From Flectonema sp. DT1601 (Eukaryota > Euglenozoa > Diplonemea > Diplonemida > Diplonemidae): 64,000 nucleotides of DNA. The stretch lies in contig OZ025796.1 of assembly GCA_964019425.1 (NCBI GenBank), positions 992,001 to 1,056,000 on the forward strand, given 5' to 3'. The translations under genes and the position numbers were made by a program. Of the stretch, positions 9,445-20,387 are shown piece after piece. Below the pieces are notes generated by a model that did no database searches, had not been told where the DNA came from, and saw only the letters and a list, made by a program, of their open reading frames with translations. Numbering within the stretch: the first letter of the stretch is position 1; each line of letters begins with the position of its first letter.

Positions 9445-11950
9445 TCATACCATTCCAGGGCTATCAATCGATTGGTCGGTTGCTGAAACTTGCATTTGAC
9501 TGAACAGGTCGGATGATAAGTTTCCAAATTGTCCAAGTGATTCAGGTTGTGCAGAAGTAGATGTGGAAGTGTAAACAGGAGGTTGCTGAAGTACTGGTAT
9601 TGGCTCAGATGTTGTCCCCGAAGCGTACTGTTGCTGTCCAACATAACTATCAACCTGACTAGATGGATTCACCATCGCAGATTGCGCTGCAAACTGTTGA
9701 AGCTGAGGTGCAATCCCTCCCATCCCTCCCTGTTGTCCCATCACATAAACTAATTGTTGACCAGGTGATGCATACTGTTGTGTTGGAGCTACTTGCTGTC
9801 CGAATGCGTATTGCGGATTTCCATTCTGTTTTATTGTTTGAATCTTTACCTTTGAAAAGACAACTCAGCAAAGGGATTACTAATACACACCTGTCCATTA
9901 ACGAGCATCACTGGCTGCATACCAGTTGCACCAGCGACCATCATCACCTGCTGTCCTTGTGGTTGTACAGTCTGTTGAGGATCGGGAACCTGTTTGTGAT
10001 GTTGAATAATAATATACATCGGGTCCAAGTAAACTTTCACAGGACTATTCGGGTCACGTAGCCTCTCAGTACTGTCGCCTTGGTTCAGAATTCACATACC
10101 GCAGCAAAAGCCGCTTGCTGGACGCCACCCGGTTGCATGAGAACAACCTGCTGACTAGGCCAGGCCTGAGTTTGTTGAATGTCAGTGCCCGTTACAGGAG
10201 TGCTGGCCGACTGCTGCTGTTGTTGCTGCTGTTGCTGTGATTGAGTGTGCGACGATAGAAGGCCCTGCTGTTGGTGAGGAAGCTGTTGGACTTGCCGCGC
10301 GGATGTCTGAAGAGAGGATGAAGAAGATGTCGAGGGTTGCTGAAGTACATGCTGCTGTTGTAGTTGCTGTTGTAACTGTATTTGTTGTTGCTGCCCCTGT
10401 TGCTGCTGCTGTTGTGACTGCCGTTGTTGTTGATGTTGTTGTTGTTGCTGCTGCTGATGCTGCTGCTGTTGTGGCTGCCGTTGTTGTTGCTGCTGCTGCT
10501 GCTGTTGTGGCTGCCGTTGTTGTTGATGTTGATGTTGCTGCTGCCGTTGTGGCTGCCGTTCCTGGAGCTGTTGGTGGAGGTGTTGTTGTTGTTGTTGCTG
10601 CTGCTGCTGCTGTCCCTGCTGCGGCTTCCGAAACTGAGATTGTGCCTCCGACTGCATCCATCCTGGGTAAGCACCCTGCCCCGTCCCAGAATCTTCTAAA
10701 TCTCTTTGTGATGAAGTCTCCGGTAGAACTAACTCTTTTCTGTTACCATTGGAAGTAATCCCTGAACTGAGGGTACCTGGAAAGGAGTCACTTTGTCTAT
10801 TTCCTAAACTCGAATCAAGCTCCTTATTGAAGGCGCTGTTGAAGATAGACGAAGTAGGGGCTGGTTTCCGGTTGTTACTCACACTAAGATTAGGGTACTT
10901 ATTTTGGTACTGATGTTGGCTGTTGTCATTGGGATTGTTGGAATCGAATAACTGAGAGCGGTTTGAATGAGAAGAAGAACCGTATGATGGTAATTGCTCA
11001 TCGTGGCTGTGTAGGGATTTAATACCGCCTGTATTCCAGGCGTTTACACGCTGTTGTTGTTGCTGATTTTGTGGACTAAATTGATTATTTGGTTTATATT
11101 CTCCACCACCACCGACACCACCACCACCACCTGAAGAATTATTCCAACCTGAGACATTACTCTCCGGAAGTGAACGGGGAACATGTGATTGTGTCACACT
11201 ACCCTGTCCCTGTCCAGTATTTAGAGATATGTTAGCACCACCACCACCACCACCACCACCACTATTATTGTTGTTATTGTTATGATTACTTCTGTATGAT
11301 GATTGCGGTGGTTGGGTTTGCTTTCCTCCTCCTTTCCCGCTTCCGGATGTGTATCCTCCCATAGAAGTATTTTTATTATAATTCGAAACTTGATTACCGC
11401 CTGTCCCTTCTTGACGAGATCCAAAAAAGTTTTGATTTGAAAGATGTGGATTAGGTGTAGGTGGTAGAGGTGGGTTAATAGGAGGCTGGTTATTCTTATT
11501 CTTCATCTCAGGGTAGTTATTTTGATTTCCTCGAGCAGGGATGGTACGCATGTCGTTGTACGTCTGTCCCCATTCAGCCCGACCGTCACTTGACTTGCCT
11601 CCCTTTCCTGCGAAAGTATTAGATTGAAAAGTGTCTGTGCCACCCTTCTTATCACCTCCTTTATCATTATCGATTCCCTTACTATCGCCCTTGTCTCCGG
11701 ATTTTCCTCCTTTGTTGCTACCTTTAGTATTTTTGCCCTTTCCTTTGTTGCCTTTGCCGTGTTGGTTTTGACTATTTGGATTACTATGATTATTATTATT
11801 ATTCGTTGAAACATTCTTACTTTTAACAGCTTTAGGTAGAGTAGTAGTGCTGACAGCACTCTCGGGTATGAGTAGCAAATCGTCTTTTTGAACTTGTGGC
11901 TGTGGGGGTTGCGGCTTTTGTGGGGGCCGGGGTATCGTTTCTTCGGTCAT
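9445..11950 (-). CDS. Poly-Q/Asn/Gly-rich low-complexity protein, three exons
   Basis: Exons are 10100-11950, 9891-9989 and 9445-9825 and encode about 776 residues. I choose the ATG at 11950 (MTEETIPRPPQKPQ); the frame extends upstream only through non-ATG codons. Order of features: Pro-rich start; Lys/Gly/Asn-rich region with NKGKGKNTKGSNKGGKSG (about residues 60-115); Gly and Asn runs (220-300); long glutamine tracts made of mixed CAG/CAA codons (about 440-590); a C-terminus rich in Q, V, Y and M. It resembles prion-like RNA-granule or Mediator-type disordered proteins, but no folded domain is present. Both introns are in phase 0 and restore QAAFAA-VPDPQQ and MLVNGQ-NGNPQYAFG. A TTATTCCACAG acceptor is 17 nt before the ATG. 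Function is unknown. Confidence 0.72.
9826..9890 (-). other. Cis-intron 2 of the poly-Q gene (65 nt)
   Basis: The donor is GTGTGT after GGACAG and the acceptor is CAATAAAACAG before AATGGA, phase 0. A closer GTAAAG donor was considered but breaks the downstream frame. Confidence 0.65.
9990..10099 (-). other. Cis-intron 1 of the poly-Q gene (110 nt)
   Basis: The donor is GTATGT after GCTGCG and the acceptor is ATCACAAACAG before GTTCCC, phase 0. Without splicing, the frame hits a stop four codons past the exon end. Confidence 0.65.
10385..10615 (-). repeat. CAG/CAA glutamine-coding microsatellite
   Basis: Imperfect CAG and CAA triplets on the minus strand encode the polyglutamine core, broken by His and Arg codons. 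It also creates long spurious Ala, Val, Leu and Thr frames in the other five readings. Confidence 0.85.
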
Positions 11951-12222
11951 TGTTGTGATGCGACCTACTGTGGAATAAGATAATCGAAAAATCAACAAAC
12001 CTTAACAAATAAAAATAGCCATTCATCTTCAATGGATATCGTGACTGTAAGAGAATACGTAAAATGGTAGTTACAATGTACTATAAAGAAAAAGCCATTA
12101 TCTCAAGCAGAAACCTGAAATAAATTGTTTTTTTTTTATTTATTTTCATTTTTTCGTGGAAAATATTCTACTTTAGAAGTGTAAATGACTTGGACCATTC
12201 CAAAGAATCTATCTTTTGTTAT

Positions 12223-15200
12223 TCACTTGGTAGCCGCATATGATCTTCGCATTGATCGTTCCTTCAGCTGTTTGATGGTCTTCTCCATGATGTGAGGAGC
12301 CGTACGCCTCAGTCTATCAATATCTACTGGTGGGAGTTGTGCTGCTGGAAGATTAACTGCTTTCGGTCGTCTAGAACTCTGATTGGGTTTTGGTCTAATT
12401 GCTGTTGATGATTCCCACTTACTCTGAGTCGGTGGAGTCACTTGAGGCTGAGTCTTAAATACTAAATCAAAAGGCAACTGTGAAACGATTGCTGGAGCAG
12501 CTACTACAGGAATTATGTTATTTAATACAGGTAAACTAACAGAATGAATATCTTGAGTAGGATGACTGTTTACAGATTGCTGTTCTTCTTGTCTGTTTAC
12601 ACCCCAAACCCAATTCACATCAGCTACTGGGTTAGAATCGTTTATGATACGTAGCTTTGATAACATGCCTGTTTCTAATTTTATTTTAGGTCTGCGAGGT
12701 GACTTTGGTAGCATCTTTGAAGCAGGCATTCCTTTACTTAAGAACAACCTGTTACGAGCATGAAGTAGTACAGGTACGTCATCAAACTGACTGATGAAAT
12801 CGACCACCAAATCGGATGTGGTTGGAGTCTTTGGTATTGGTTGTGATTGAGTTTCGTTTACAACATTCACAACGGGGAATGACTTCTTAGTTTCAGACGG
12901 TATGAAATCAACATTAGGATGAGTACTACTAGTGATACCATCGACTGATGAAGATACCGAACAAGGGACAGGTAGAACTGTTGTGAAGCTGACTGACATC
13001 CCACGAGTTCCTTTTATTTTATAACATTCACTTGATGACAATCTCCTCACTCCCGATTCTACATTAGGTGAAATCGATTCATCGTGAGGCTCACTGTTGT
13101 CGCTGTTATTTTCTTCCTCCCATTCAACATCACACTCATCGTTGTGTAAGGACTCTTCATTAGATGTTGAGTTAGATAAAAGTGTTAACGTAATCTTATT
13201 AACTTCTTCTTTATCTTTATCGACTACCAGATTCACAATTTCAGGAGGAGTTGGAGTCTCTGCCGGAGACACGGAAGCGAACTTGCTCTCATTTGGAGTG
13301 GTTTGCCGGCCATTAATACTATGATCACCGTCATTTACATCCCAAACAGGACTATTTACTTCTATTGTTTGGATAGGGCTGTCGCTGTTGTTGGTGTTGT
13401 CGTTGTTGTCACATAGTAAGCTCTCACCTGATAGTTGATGTGCAATCTTTTTTAGATCTCTTCCGAATGTTCCTCCTCGCATTATACTAACACGACTTGC
13501 TCTGTGATGATTACCTGATACAGATGTTGATAACAATGGCATCAGAGTTAATTTATCAGAGAGGTTCTTACTTATAGACATAGACATCACCTCAGGCTCT
13601 GTATGTGTTATTTTAGAGTCAGATGCCTCAGCTGCTGACAATCGTTCTTCGGCCTCGGAGTTGTCCGATCCACTGCTGTCAGCATTCTCAGCAAAACCAG
13701 ATTTTCTAAACGAGTCAGCTGTCAACATTAAGGAACCTTTCAATGGAAGAACTCGACCACCATCTTCTTTTGGAATCGATTCAAATGTTACGAACTTACT
13801 TTCAGAATGTTGTCTTTCAATACTTTGAGGACGAGGTGCCGCACTGAGTTTACGACCGACAGCTGGAACAGATTTATGTTTCCGATTGAATATTGAATTC
13901 TTTGCTATTTTAGGAACTGAAGGAGAATGTGATTTCTTCACTCCAGAACTCAAATCAGTTGTTTCTCGTCTGGCTGTTGGGTTTGGTGACACAGATCTCC
14001 GACCTCTGCCAGAACGTGATTGCCTCTTTAATTTTTCTGTTGATGCAGGTCGAGTTGGTACTCTAGTATTAGGTAAGCTAACAGTTGTTCTGTTTGGATT
14101 AGAACTTCGTTGACCATCTTGACGTCTGGTAACTCGATTCCTATCCTTCACTACGGTATCTCGTAAAACTTGAGGAGCAAAACTTGGAGCTCGTCTTGAA
14201 CGAATCCCAGTAATGACAGCTGAGGCTACTACTTTAGCTGAAGGGAATTTCTTTGGAGGAGAAGTAGGTTGTATTTCAACATCGCAGGGACTCTGAGGTT
14301 TTCGAACAACTCCGGCAACGGATTCTAACAAACGACGAGCGTGTGATCTCAACTCTTCCTCACGTCTTTCTGATTGGTGTTCAACTCTTTTGAGTTCTCG
14401 ATCGAGTTTTTGTTTTGTATTTTCACGATCTTGTTTTCCCTTCTTCTTAGTCGTTGGCGGGCTGTACTGATGCTTTACTACAGTCTCGATTAGCTTTCCA
14501 CAATTATCACTTGGTCGTTCCAAAGCACCTATCTCAAGGGGAGAGTATATTTTACAATTCGTAAACGTTGATTGACAACCCGGTTCTAAGACTACTCCGT
14601 TGAGAGAATTATCAAAAATAGTACAACCGTTGAAGTCACCAAAAGAGTCAGGGAAGACTCTCACTCCAACTCTAGCATCGGATATATTACAATCGATTAT
14701 ATCGGGACAAGCTCCTTTTTCAATCCAGATACCAACACCTTGTACACATATGAAACAGTTTATAATCTTACCTGTGGTTTCCTTACCAGATATGAGTATT
14801 CCTCGTTCTTGTGCTTCGAACTGGCAGCGTGATGCGACTAACTTTCCTCCCTTGAGGATTTCGATGCCTACTTTACCTCCAACGAACTTGTTGTCTCTAA
14901 TTTCACCAATACCTTGGTGTTTACAGGTAACTGATTTAGAGCATCCCCAAAAGGTGTTGTCAGCCACGATAGGATCTCCGCCTGTTGTGATTTCAATAGC
15001 GCTGCAACCATCGCTAATTCTGGAGAAAGTGTTTGTTTGAATGACTCCGCGACCGTTGTTCTCAATGAGGAGACCAGTTCCAGAGATGTGACTTCCAATG
15101 ATTGTTGGACATGCTCCTGTTTGAATAACAAACAATCCTGAAATAGAACAATTCATGAATGTCCCTCCACCATCATCAGAACACTGAACTGACTTCACAC

Positions 15201-18200
15201 CTGAGAATAAATTATCTCTAAATATCGTCTGTGCTTTGTGTCGGGTTCTCACATCAACTTCATTTTCTTTAAAACAATTATTCGCAACTAAACCGTTGCC
15301 TCCGTTGGTTGCGATGATTGCCGTGTTGGTATTCCTTTTAAATATATTTTCAGTTACCTGCGTGTCACCTCCTTCTTGAATCTGAACACCAACTATATTA
15401 TCCGCAATTACATTCATGTGAATTGCCCCTCTAGCCTCTTCCGTTATGCTAATTGCACATACAGCAGTGTGGCGTATAAATACATTGCGCTCCAATAGCA
15501 GTTTGGTTTTGGTTTTTAATAAAACTCCTGCCTTATGATTTGCTGTAAACGTGTTTAGCATGGCTTTTCCTTTTGAACGAGAATGAGCAATAATCCCGTA
15601 TTCGTTGTCATTGAAGGTGTTATTTTCAATTAAAGGGTTAGTCTCTTCATCTTTAATTACGATACCTGTGTCACTGTTTTCAAAAAGGTTTCCTTCACAG
15701 TGGCCTGTCGACTCGTCTTCGAATATGATGCCACATAATTCCGCTATAAAAACATTTTTTGACAGGGTTGGCTTTCCTGAATGATGAACAAACAGACCTG
15801 ACTGCGTACTTCGAGTAAAAGTATTCTCTATTATGGTTGGAGATGCTTCATTTTCTACGGTGATACCGATTTTGCATCCTCTAAAGATATTCGCAGAGAT
15901 TGATACTGTTGTTTCTGGTTGTGTAATTCTGATTCCACAACTGAGTTCCTCAAATGTATTAGTATCGAATTGACCAAATCCACCTTTAATAACAATACCT
16001 TCACCCCTTCCGTTGTATTGATTATTGCAGACAATCGGTGCTGCTCCTTCCCATACTTCACAACTAATGTCGTTGTTTGTAAAAATATTATGTTGGATAT
16101 CACCAGACGCGTCGTCAGTAAACCGAATACCAAATAAGTTTTCAACAAATTTATTCGAAGCAACAACCGGTGCTGCCGCAGTAGATAATTGCATTCCACG
16201 TTCATTATCATAAATACTGTTATTTAGAATCTGACCAAGGCTTCCATCTAAGAAATCAATCCCTATTCGCTCATTGAAAATCATATTTGCATCAAGCAAC
16301 GGATCACTTCTGGCACGCAATAATACCCCACATAGAGTGTTGTCTGATATGCTATTACGAATAAACGTACCTTTTCCACATTCTATTATTTCGATACCGC
16401 ATTTATTCTTTGTCATTCGGTTGTCTGTGATGGTTGGATCGGCATCGGTAGAAATAAAAACACCTGAATGACCATTTCCACACATTGTATTATTAGTAAT
16501 CAACCCCAAGGCTCCATCCATAATGTGAATACCATGCTCGTTGTTATCTATTAGTTTGTTGTTTGTTATTTTTGGTTTTGAGTTTTGTCCAATTTGAATT
16601 CCTGATTTGAAATTATTCAAAAAACGGTTTTCTGTGTATGTTCCAAAGCCTCCATTTCTTATGATTAATCCGCTTCCGGTTGGATTGCTGGAGAGTTCAC
16701 AATCTGTAACATAAGGATCACCTCCATTCATTACAGAGAGGTGGATATCATTTTTCAAAAATATGTTTGAAGTGAATGTTCCTTTTCCTTTGTCGGTTAC
16801 CTCAATCCCCAAAAGGCTTCTCTCAATCGTGTTTGAGGTTACTTCCGGATCTGCTGAAGTGATCACACGGAAATTAGCAACAGAGTGAGTGTGGATATGA
16901 TTTTTTGTAAATATGCCACAGCCTTCGTTTCTACACAACACACCCAACGGAGCCGTGTGGATGTTGTTTCCTTCTATTATAACGTGGCCATAGTTTTCAA
17001 CAAGAACATTCACCATTGCGCTTTCACATATTTCGTTTTTGTGAAATTCTGCGTCGCCGAGTTTTTTCCTGTCTAGACTAGATCGGATCCCCCAAGTGTT
17101 GGATTTTATTATATTTTGTGTAAAACGAGCCTCTCCAGTTGCGCCTTCAACAGAAACACCAACAGCACTACTTGAAAAAACGTTTTTAAAATATGATCCT
17201 TTCCCTCCTTCATTGATTAAGGCAGCGGTTTCAGATGCTCCTGAGAATTCGTTTTCCGACACCCTCGGATTTGACCCACTCGAAGAAGAAATGGCAATCG
17301 GATTGTTAGATAAAATATTTGACGTTATAACAGGGGACGAATTATCAACGCATTTAATACCTGTTCCACAGATGTTGATAAGGCTATTTTTGATCTCAGG
17401 AGAAGCACCGTCGGAAGTGTGAATAGCGCAGTCATCTGATGAGACTATGGTACTTGATGTTATTGAGGGTGACGTGCCTTCTCCTGAAATTTGTAATGCG
17501 CGTTTTGCTCTGTCAAATTTACAATTCGATATTAAGGTTGTCGCACCGCCTGTTAACTCACAACCAAGATCGATTCCTTGAAAACTGCAATTTCGAAAAC
17601 GTCCTTTTCCATTTTCCTTAACAATCACACCTGAAATCATGTGAGCCCCAAATTCACATCTCAGGATTTTCGGATTCGTATTTTCACCAACAATAGTAAC
17701 TCCTCTCGGAGAGTGTTGAAAAAAGTTTTTTTCAAAAGTTCCCTGAGCGCCATCTTCAGCTAATAAACTATCACCAGCCTCACACGACACCAGCGTGTTC
17801 TTCCTCACGACTGGATTTGACAGAGATCCCGACACACAAATATTAGTGAACCTATTACAGTCAAGGTAATTATCAAGATATGTTCCTAGTCCATTTACTA
17901 TTAAGAGTCCGTGCTGAGGATTCTTTTCAAGTCGGTTTCGTGTGCAGGTTGGGTCGGCCGACTGATCAACTTTCATTCCCGCAGTTCGGTTCTCACGGAT
18001 TGTGTTTTTGTGATATTTGCCTTGAGAAAAGTCTGTTATGTGAATTCCTATTGAGGTGCAGTAGCCTACGAAATTTCCGACTACTTCGGGCTTTGAACTT
18101 CCCGTAACAGCCAATCCAATGTTACAAGACTCAATACGATTATCACTGTACACACCAAGACCATTCTTTGCTATGATGATTCCTTCTTTAGCGCATTCTG

Positions 18201-19518
18201 TGATAGTGTTCTGAGTAAATGTTGGATTTGATTTCTTAAAAGCAGCGATTCCAGTTGACGCATTCTCAATTGTATTTCCAGTGTAGGTTCCTCTAGCTTC
18301 GTTTACTACAGCGATTGCTTGCATGCCAGCGTTGAGAATTGTGTTGTTGGATACTACTGGATCTGCTTTAGATGACATGACCATGATTGTTGGGCCGCTG
18401 GACATATCGAAAGTGTTGTTGCTGTAGATTCCACAGGAATTGTCGATTCGTAAAGCAACTTTTGCGACTCTTAGAATAGTGTTGTTACTAACTACTGGAC
18501 ATGCTTGTTGTCTTACTAGTATTCCATGACCACCTGTAGGTGAACCAGTTATGGTATTCCATTCAACGATTGGATTGCTTGAAGATATTGTGATAGCGCT
18601 ACCTTGACAATCACAAAATCGATTCGTACTAACATTAGGAGTACCAGCTTCTATAACTATTCCAGTTGTTTGTTGTTTTGAAAATAAATTATCCTCCACA
18701 ACAATATTATCTGCTGAAGTAACCATTCCAATATTTCCAGACATAAATGAGTTATCTGTAAACAAGATATGACAACTGCCGTCATCAACAACGACTGACG
18801 TCCTTTCCATAAATCTTTTTGACGTTACCTTGGTATGATCATTAAAAGTGTTTCTATTTATCGTTAGCGTCTCTCCCTCAATCACAGAATGATCAGCTGT
18901 TCCGATGTGGAATATTCCTTTGCCTCGTCGTTCCATTTTATGAGGATTTGGTTCAGGACAAAGCATGTTGTTGTCTTCGAAAACAGTGTTGCCGCAGTTA
19001 CTGACGTCGACGCACCAAAGCTCATGTGAGAATATTTGATTTTTGATAAATGTACCTCCGCATTTATTACGAAGGCGAATACCGGAAGTTGTCATCGAAC
19101 CGGAAATTTCGTTTCGTTCGATGTGAGGAGTTGCTGTTCCTGTCACTAAGACGGATGAGAATTTACAATTCGTAATAATTGGTGATCCTTCAGCTATACT
19201 AACGCAAGGACAGTCTTTGTTTCTGTCATTTTGAACCATTTCCAAACCTGAAATGAAACATTTATCAGTCCCCGTTATCGTCAAGACAGTACCTCTAAAT
19301 ATAACGTCTGGTGTCTCTCCCTCACATGCGACGAGTTCTATTTCTTTATTTACGATGATTGATTCCGTGTATCTACCAGATGACACTTCTATTCGATCTC
19401 CTTTATTAGCTTGTAAGATAGCGTCGTTTACATTCATCCAGGCGCCTAACCTTGCACCGACATAGTGAACTTTTACTGTTCTTTTTTGCCATTCGCTGTA
19501 TACCTCACCAGTTTCCAT
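12223..19518 (-). CDS. Giant right-handed parallel beta-helix protein (2,431 aa)
   Basis: I start at the ATG at 19518 (METGEVYSEWQKR); the eight upstream codons begin with TTG. Residues about 20-1665 are a near-continuous series of 22-24-residue coils of the type SxPxVxxNxIxxxxGIxVxxxGxGxYxxNxI. The entry rung (GDRIEVSSGRYTESIIV) matches the start of CASH/beta-helix domains as in FBXO11, SHCBP1 and NosD. Counting by length gives roughly 70 rungs. From about residue 1690 a basic coiled coil follows (KKKGKQDRENTKQKLDRE), then about 650 residues of Ser/Thr/Pro-rich disorder and a basic C-terminal tail (KTIKQLKERSMRRSY). There is no signal peptide, F-box or catalytic triad of a polysaccharide lyase, so a rod-like intracellular scaffold is more likely than an enzyme. 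No intron is visible in 7.3 kb. Confidence 0.85.
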   Translation of the reverse strand: METGEVYSEWQKRTVKVHYVGARLGAWMNVNDAILQANKGDRIEVSSGRYTESIIVNKEIELVACEGETPDVIFRGTVLTITGTDKCFISGLEMVQNDRNKDCPCVSIAEGSPIITNCKFSSVLVTGTATPHIERNEISGSMTTSGIRLRNKCGGTFIKNQIFSHELWCVDVSNCGNTVFEDNNMLCPEPNPHKMERRGKGIFHIGTADHSVIEGETLTINRNTFNDHTKVTSKRFMERTSVVVDDGSCHILFTDNSFMSGNIGMVTSADNIVVEDNLFSKQQTTGIVIEAGTPNVSTNRFCDCQGSAITISSSNPIVEWNTITGSPTGGHGILVRQQACPVVSNNTILRVAKVALRIDNSCGIYSNNTFDMSSGPTIMVMSSKADPVVSNNTILNAGMQAIAVVNEARGTYTGNTIENASTGIAAFKKSNPTFTQNTITECAKEGIIIAKNGLGVYSDNRIESCNIGLAVTGSSKPEVVGNFVGYCTSIGIHITDFSQGKYHKNTIRENRTAGMKVDQSADPTCTRNRLEKNPQHGLLIVNGLGTYLDNYLDCNRFTNICVSGSLSNPVVRKNTLVSCEAGDSLLAEDGAQGTFEKNFFQHSPRGVTIVGENTNPKILRCEFGAHMISGVIVKENGKGRFRNCSFQGIDLGCELTGGATTLISNCKFDRAKRALQISGEGTSPSITSSTIVSSDDCAIHTSDGASPEIKNSLINICGTGIKCVDNSSPVITSNILSNNPIAISSSSGSNPRVSENEFSGASETAALINEGGKGSYFKNVFSSSAVGVSVEGATGEARFTQNIIKSNTWGIRSSLDRKKLGDAEFHKNEICESAMVNVLVENYGHVIIEGNNIHTAPLGVLCRNEGCGIFTKNHIHTHSVANFRVITSADPEVTSNTIERSLLGIEVTDKGKGTFTSNIFLKNDIHLSVMNGGDPYVTDCELSSNPTGSGLIIRNGGFGTYTENRFLNNFKSGIQIGQNSKPKITNNKLIDNNEHGIHIMDGALGLITNNTMCGNGHSGVFISTDADPTITDNRMTKNKCGIEIIECGKGTFIRNSISDNTLCGVLLRARSDPLLDANMIFNERIGIDFLDGSLGQILNNSIYDNERGMQLSTAAAPVVASNKFVENLFGIRFTDDASGDIQHNIFTNNDISCEVWEGAAPIVCNNQYNGRGEGIVIKGGFGQFDTNTFEELSCGIRITQPETTVSISANIFRGCKIGITVENEASPTIIENTFTRSTQSGLFVHHSGKPTLSKNVFIAELCGIIFEDESTGHCEGNLFENSDTGIVIKDEETNPLIENNTFNDNEYGIIAHSRSKGKAMLNTFTANHKAGVLLKTKTKLLLERNVFIRHTAVCAISITEEARGAIHMNVIADNIVGVQIQEGGDTQVTENIFKRNTNTAIIATNGGNGLVANNCFKENEVDVRTRHKAQTIFRDNLFSGVKSVQCSDDGGGTFMNCSISGLFVIQTGACPTIIGSHISGTGLLIENNGRGVIQTNTFSRISDGCSAIEITTGGDPIVADNTFWGCSKSVTCKHQGIGEIRDNKFVGGKVGIEILKGGKLVASRCQFEAQERGILISGKETTGKIINCFICVQGVGIWIEKGACPDIIDCNISDARVGVRVFPDSFGDFNGCTIFDNSLNGVVLEPGCQSTFTNCKIYSPLEIGALERPSDNCGKLIETVVKHQYSPPTTKKKGKQDRENTKQKLDRELKRVEHQSERREEELRSHARRLLESVAGVVRKPQSPCDVEIQPTSPPKKFPSAKVVASAVITGIRSRRAPSFAPQVLRDTVVKDRNRVTRRQDGQRSSNPNRTTVSLPNTRVPTRPASTEKLKRQSRSGRGRRSVSPNPTARRETTDLSSGVKKSHSPSVPKIAKNSIFNRKHKSVPAVGRKLSAAPRPQSIERQHSESKFVTFESIPKEDGGRVLPLKGSLMLTADSFRKSGFAENADSSGSDNSEAEERLSAAEASDSKITHTEPEVMSMSISKNLSDKLTLMPLLSTSVSGNHHRASRVSIMRGGTFGRDLKKIAHQLSGESLLCDNNDNTNNSDSPIQTIEVNSPVWDVNDGDHSINGRQTTPNESKFASVSPAETPTPPEIVNLVVDKDKEEVNKITLTLLSNSTSNEESLHNDECDVEWEEENNSDNSEPHDESISPNVESGVRRLSSSECYKIKGTRGMSVSFTTVLPVPCSVSSSVDGITSSTHPNVDFIPSETKKSFPVVNVVNETQSQPIPKTPTTSDLVVDFISQFDDVPVLLHARNRLFLSKGMPASKMLPKSPRRPKIKLETGMLSKLRIINDSNPVADVNWVWGVNRQEEQQSVNSHPTQDIHSVSLPVLNNIIPVVAAPAIVSQLPFDLVFKTQPQVTPPTQSKWESSTAIRPKPNQSSRRPKAVNLPAAQLPPVDIDRLRRTAPHIMEKTIKQLKERSMRRSYAATK

Positions 19519-19632
19519 AATGCTAATTCCGTGATACAATCATATCGTGTAGTGGTTTAAAAGATCTGTTTAGTGGGAGTGAAAAAGATAAATAAATAAA
19601 AAAACACAATACAAAACTTCATTCTAATCTGC

Positions 19633-20247
19633 CTACAGAGACTTGAATTTTGGCTCGGCAGGGTATTGGTCACGAATCTTAAATGCATGTGCGAAAAAAG
19701 AATCTTTATAATACTGCTCGAATGCGGAAGACGTTATAAGAGATTCGTTTCCGAGTGAACCCTTTCGAGCGATATCAGGGAATAGTTGTCCGTTTAGATG
19801 TGACAACTCATGTTGTAATGTTCCAGCTATGTGACCTTCAGCTTCAACTTGAAATGGGTTTCCGTTGATGTCGAACGCGTTTACTCTGACTCGGGCAAAT
19901 CGTTCGACTTGTCCGCGAAAGCCAGGAACAGATAGACATCCTTCCCAGAGTTCTATTTTATCATCACCCATTACCTCTATTTCAGGATTAACAAATACTG
20001 TTAATGGAAACTTTGGTTTATAAGGGTATCTCGGATTATCACCAGTTCCATAAGCGATAAAAACCCTTTCATTTTCTCCAATTTGGTTCGCAGCTATTCC
20101 AGCTCCGTTTGCCTTCTTCATAGCGGTGATCATGTCGTCTACCAATTGCTTCAGATAATTATTATCATTCTTAAAGTGGGATTCATCTACAGACTTGCAG
20201 ACAGTTCGTAGACACGGATCTCCTAGTTCTCGTAGAACTCTTTTCAT
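19633..20247 (-). CDS. PDF: Peptide deformylase
   Basis: 204 residues with all three family motifs: GAGIAANQIG (48-57), EGCLS (102-106) and HELSH (146-150). Cys104 and His146/His150 are the metal ligands and Glu147 is the catalytic base. It removes the formyl group from N-terminal formyl-methionine of organelle-made proteins. The protein starts almost directly at the catalytic domain (MKRVLRELGDPCLR), so an obvious cleavable mitochondrial or plastid presequence is absent. Either the first residues double as a weak signal, an upstream exon is missed, or the enzyme is not organellar. A TTTCACAG acceptor lies 10 nt before the ATG. Confidence 0.92.
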   Translation of the reverse strand: MKRVLRELGDPCLRTVCKSVDESHFKNDNNYLKQLVDDMITAMKKANGAGIAANQIGENERVFIAYGTGDNPRYPYKPKFPLTVFVNPEIEVMGDDKIELWEGCLSVPGFRGQVERFARVRVNAFDINGNPFQVEAEGHIAGTLQHELSHLNGQLFPDIARKGSLGNESLITSSAFEQYYKDSFFAHAFKIRDQYPAEPKFKSL

Positions 20248-20387
20248 CTTTTAGTTGCTGTGAAATGTGTAATATAAATCATTATAGTGAAGTACTTTTA
20301 TTGGAGAAGAGATATCTTTCAACAAACATGAAAATGTTAGCGAGTGAAATACTAAAATCAACTTATCTGATCCTAAAGATTAAGTCT

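Noticed and set aside
9846..9868. Alternative 23-24-nt intron with a GTAAAG donor in the poly-Q gene
   Set aside because: It does not keep the downstream frame; the GTGTGT donor at 9890 gives phase 0 and a continuous protein.
10182..10758. Long Ala/Thr, Asn/Ser, Val/Ala and Leu frames on both strands
   Set aside because: All are other readings of the CAG/CAA polyglutamine tract.
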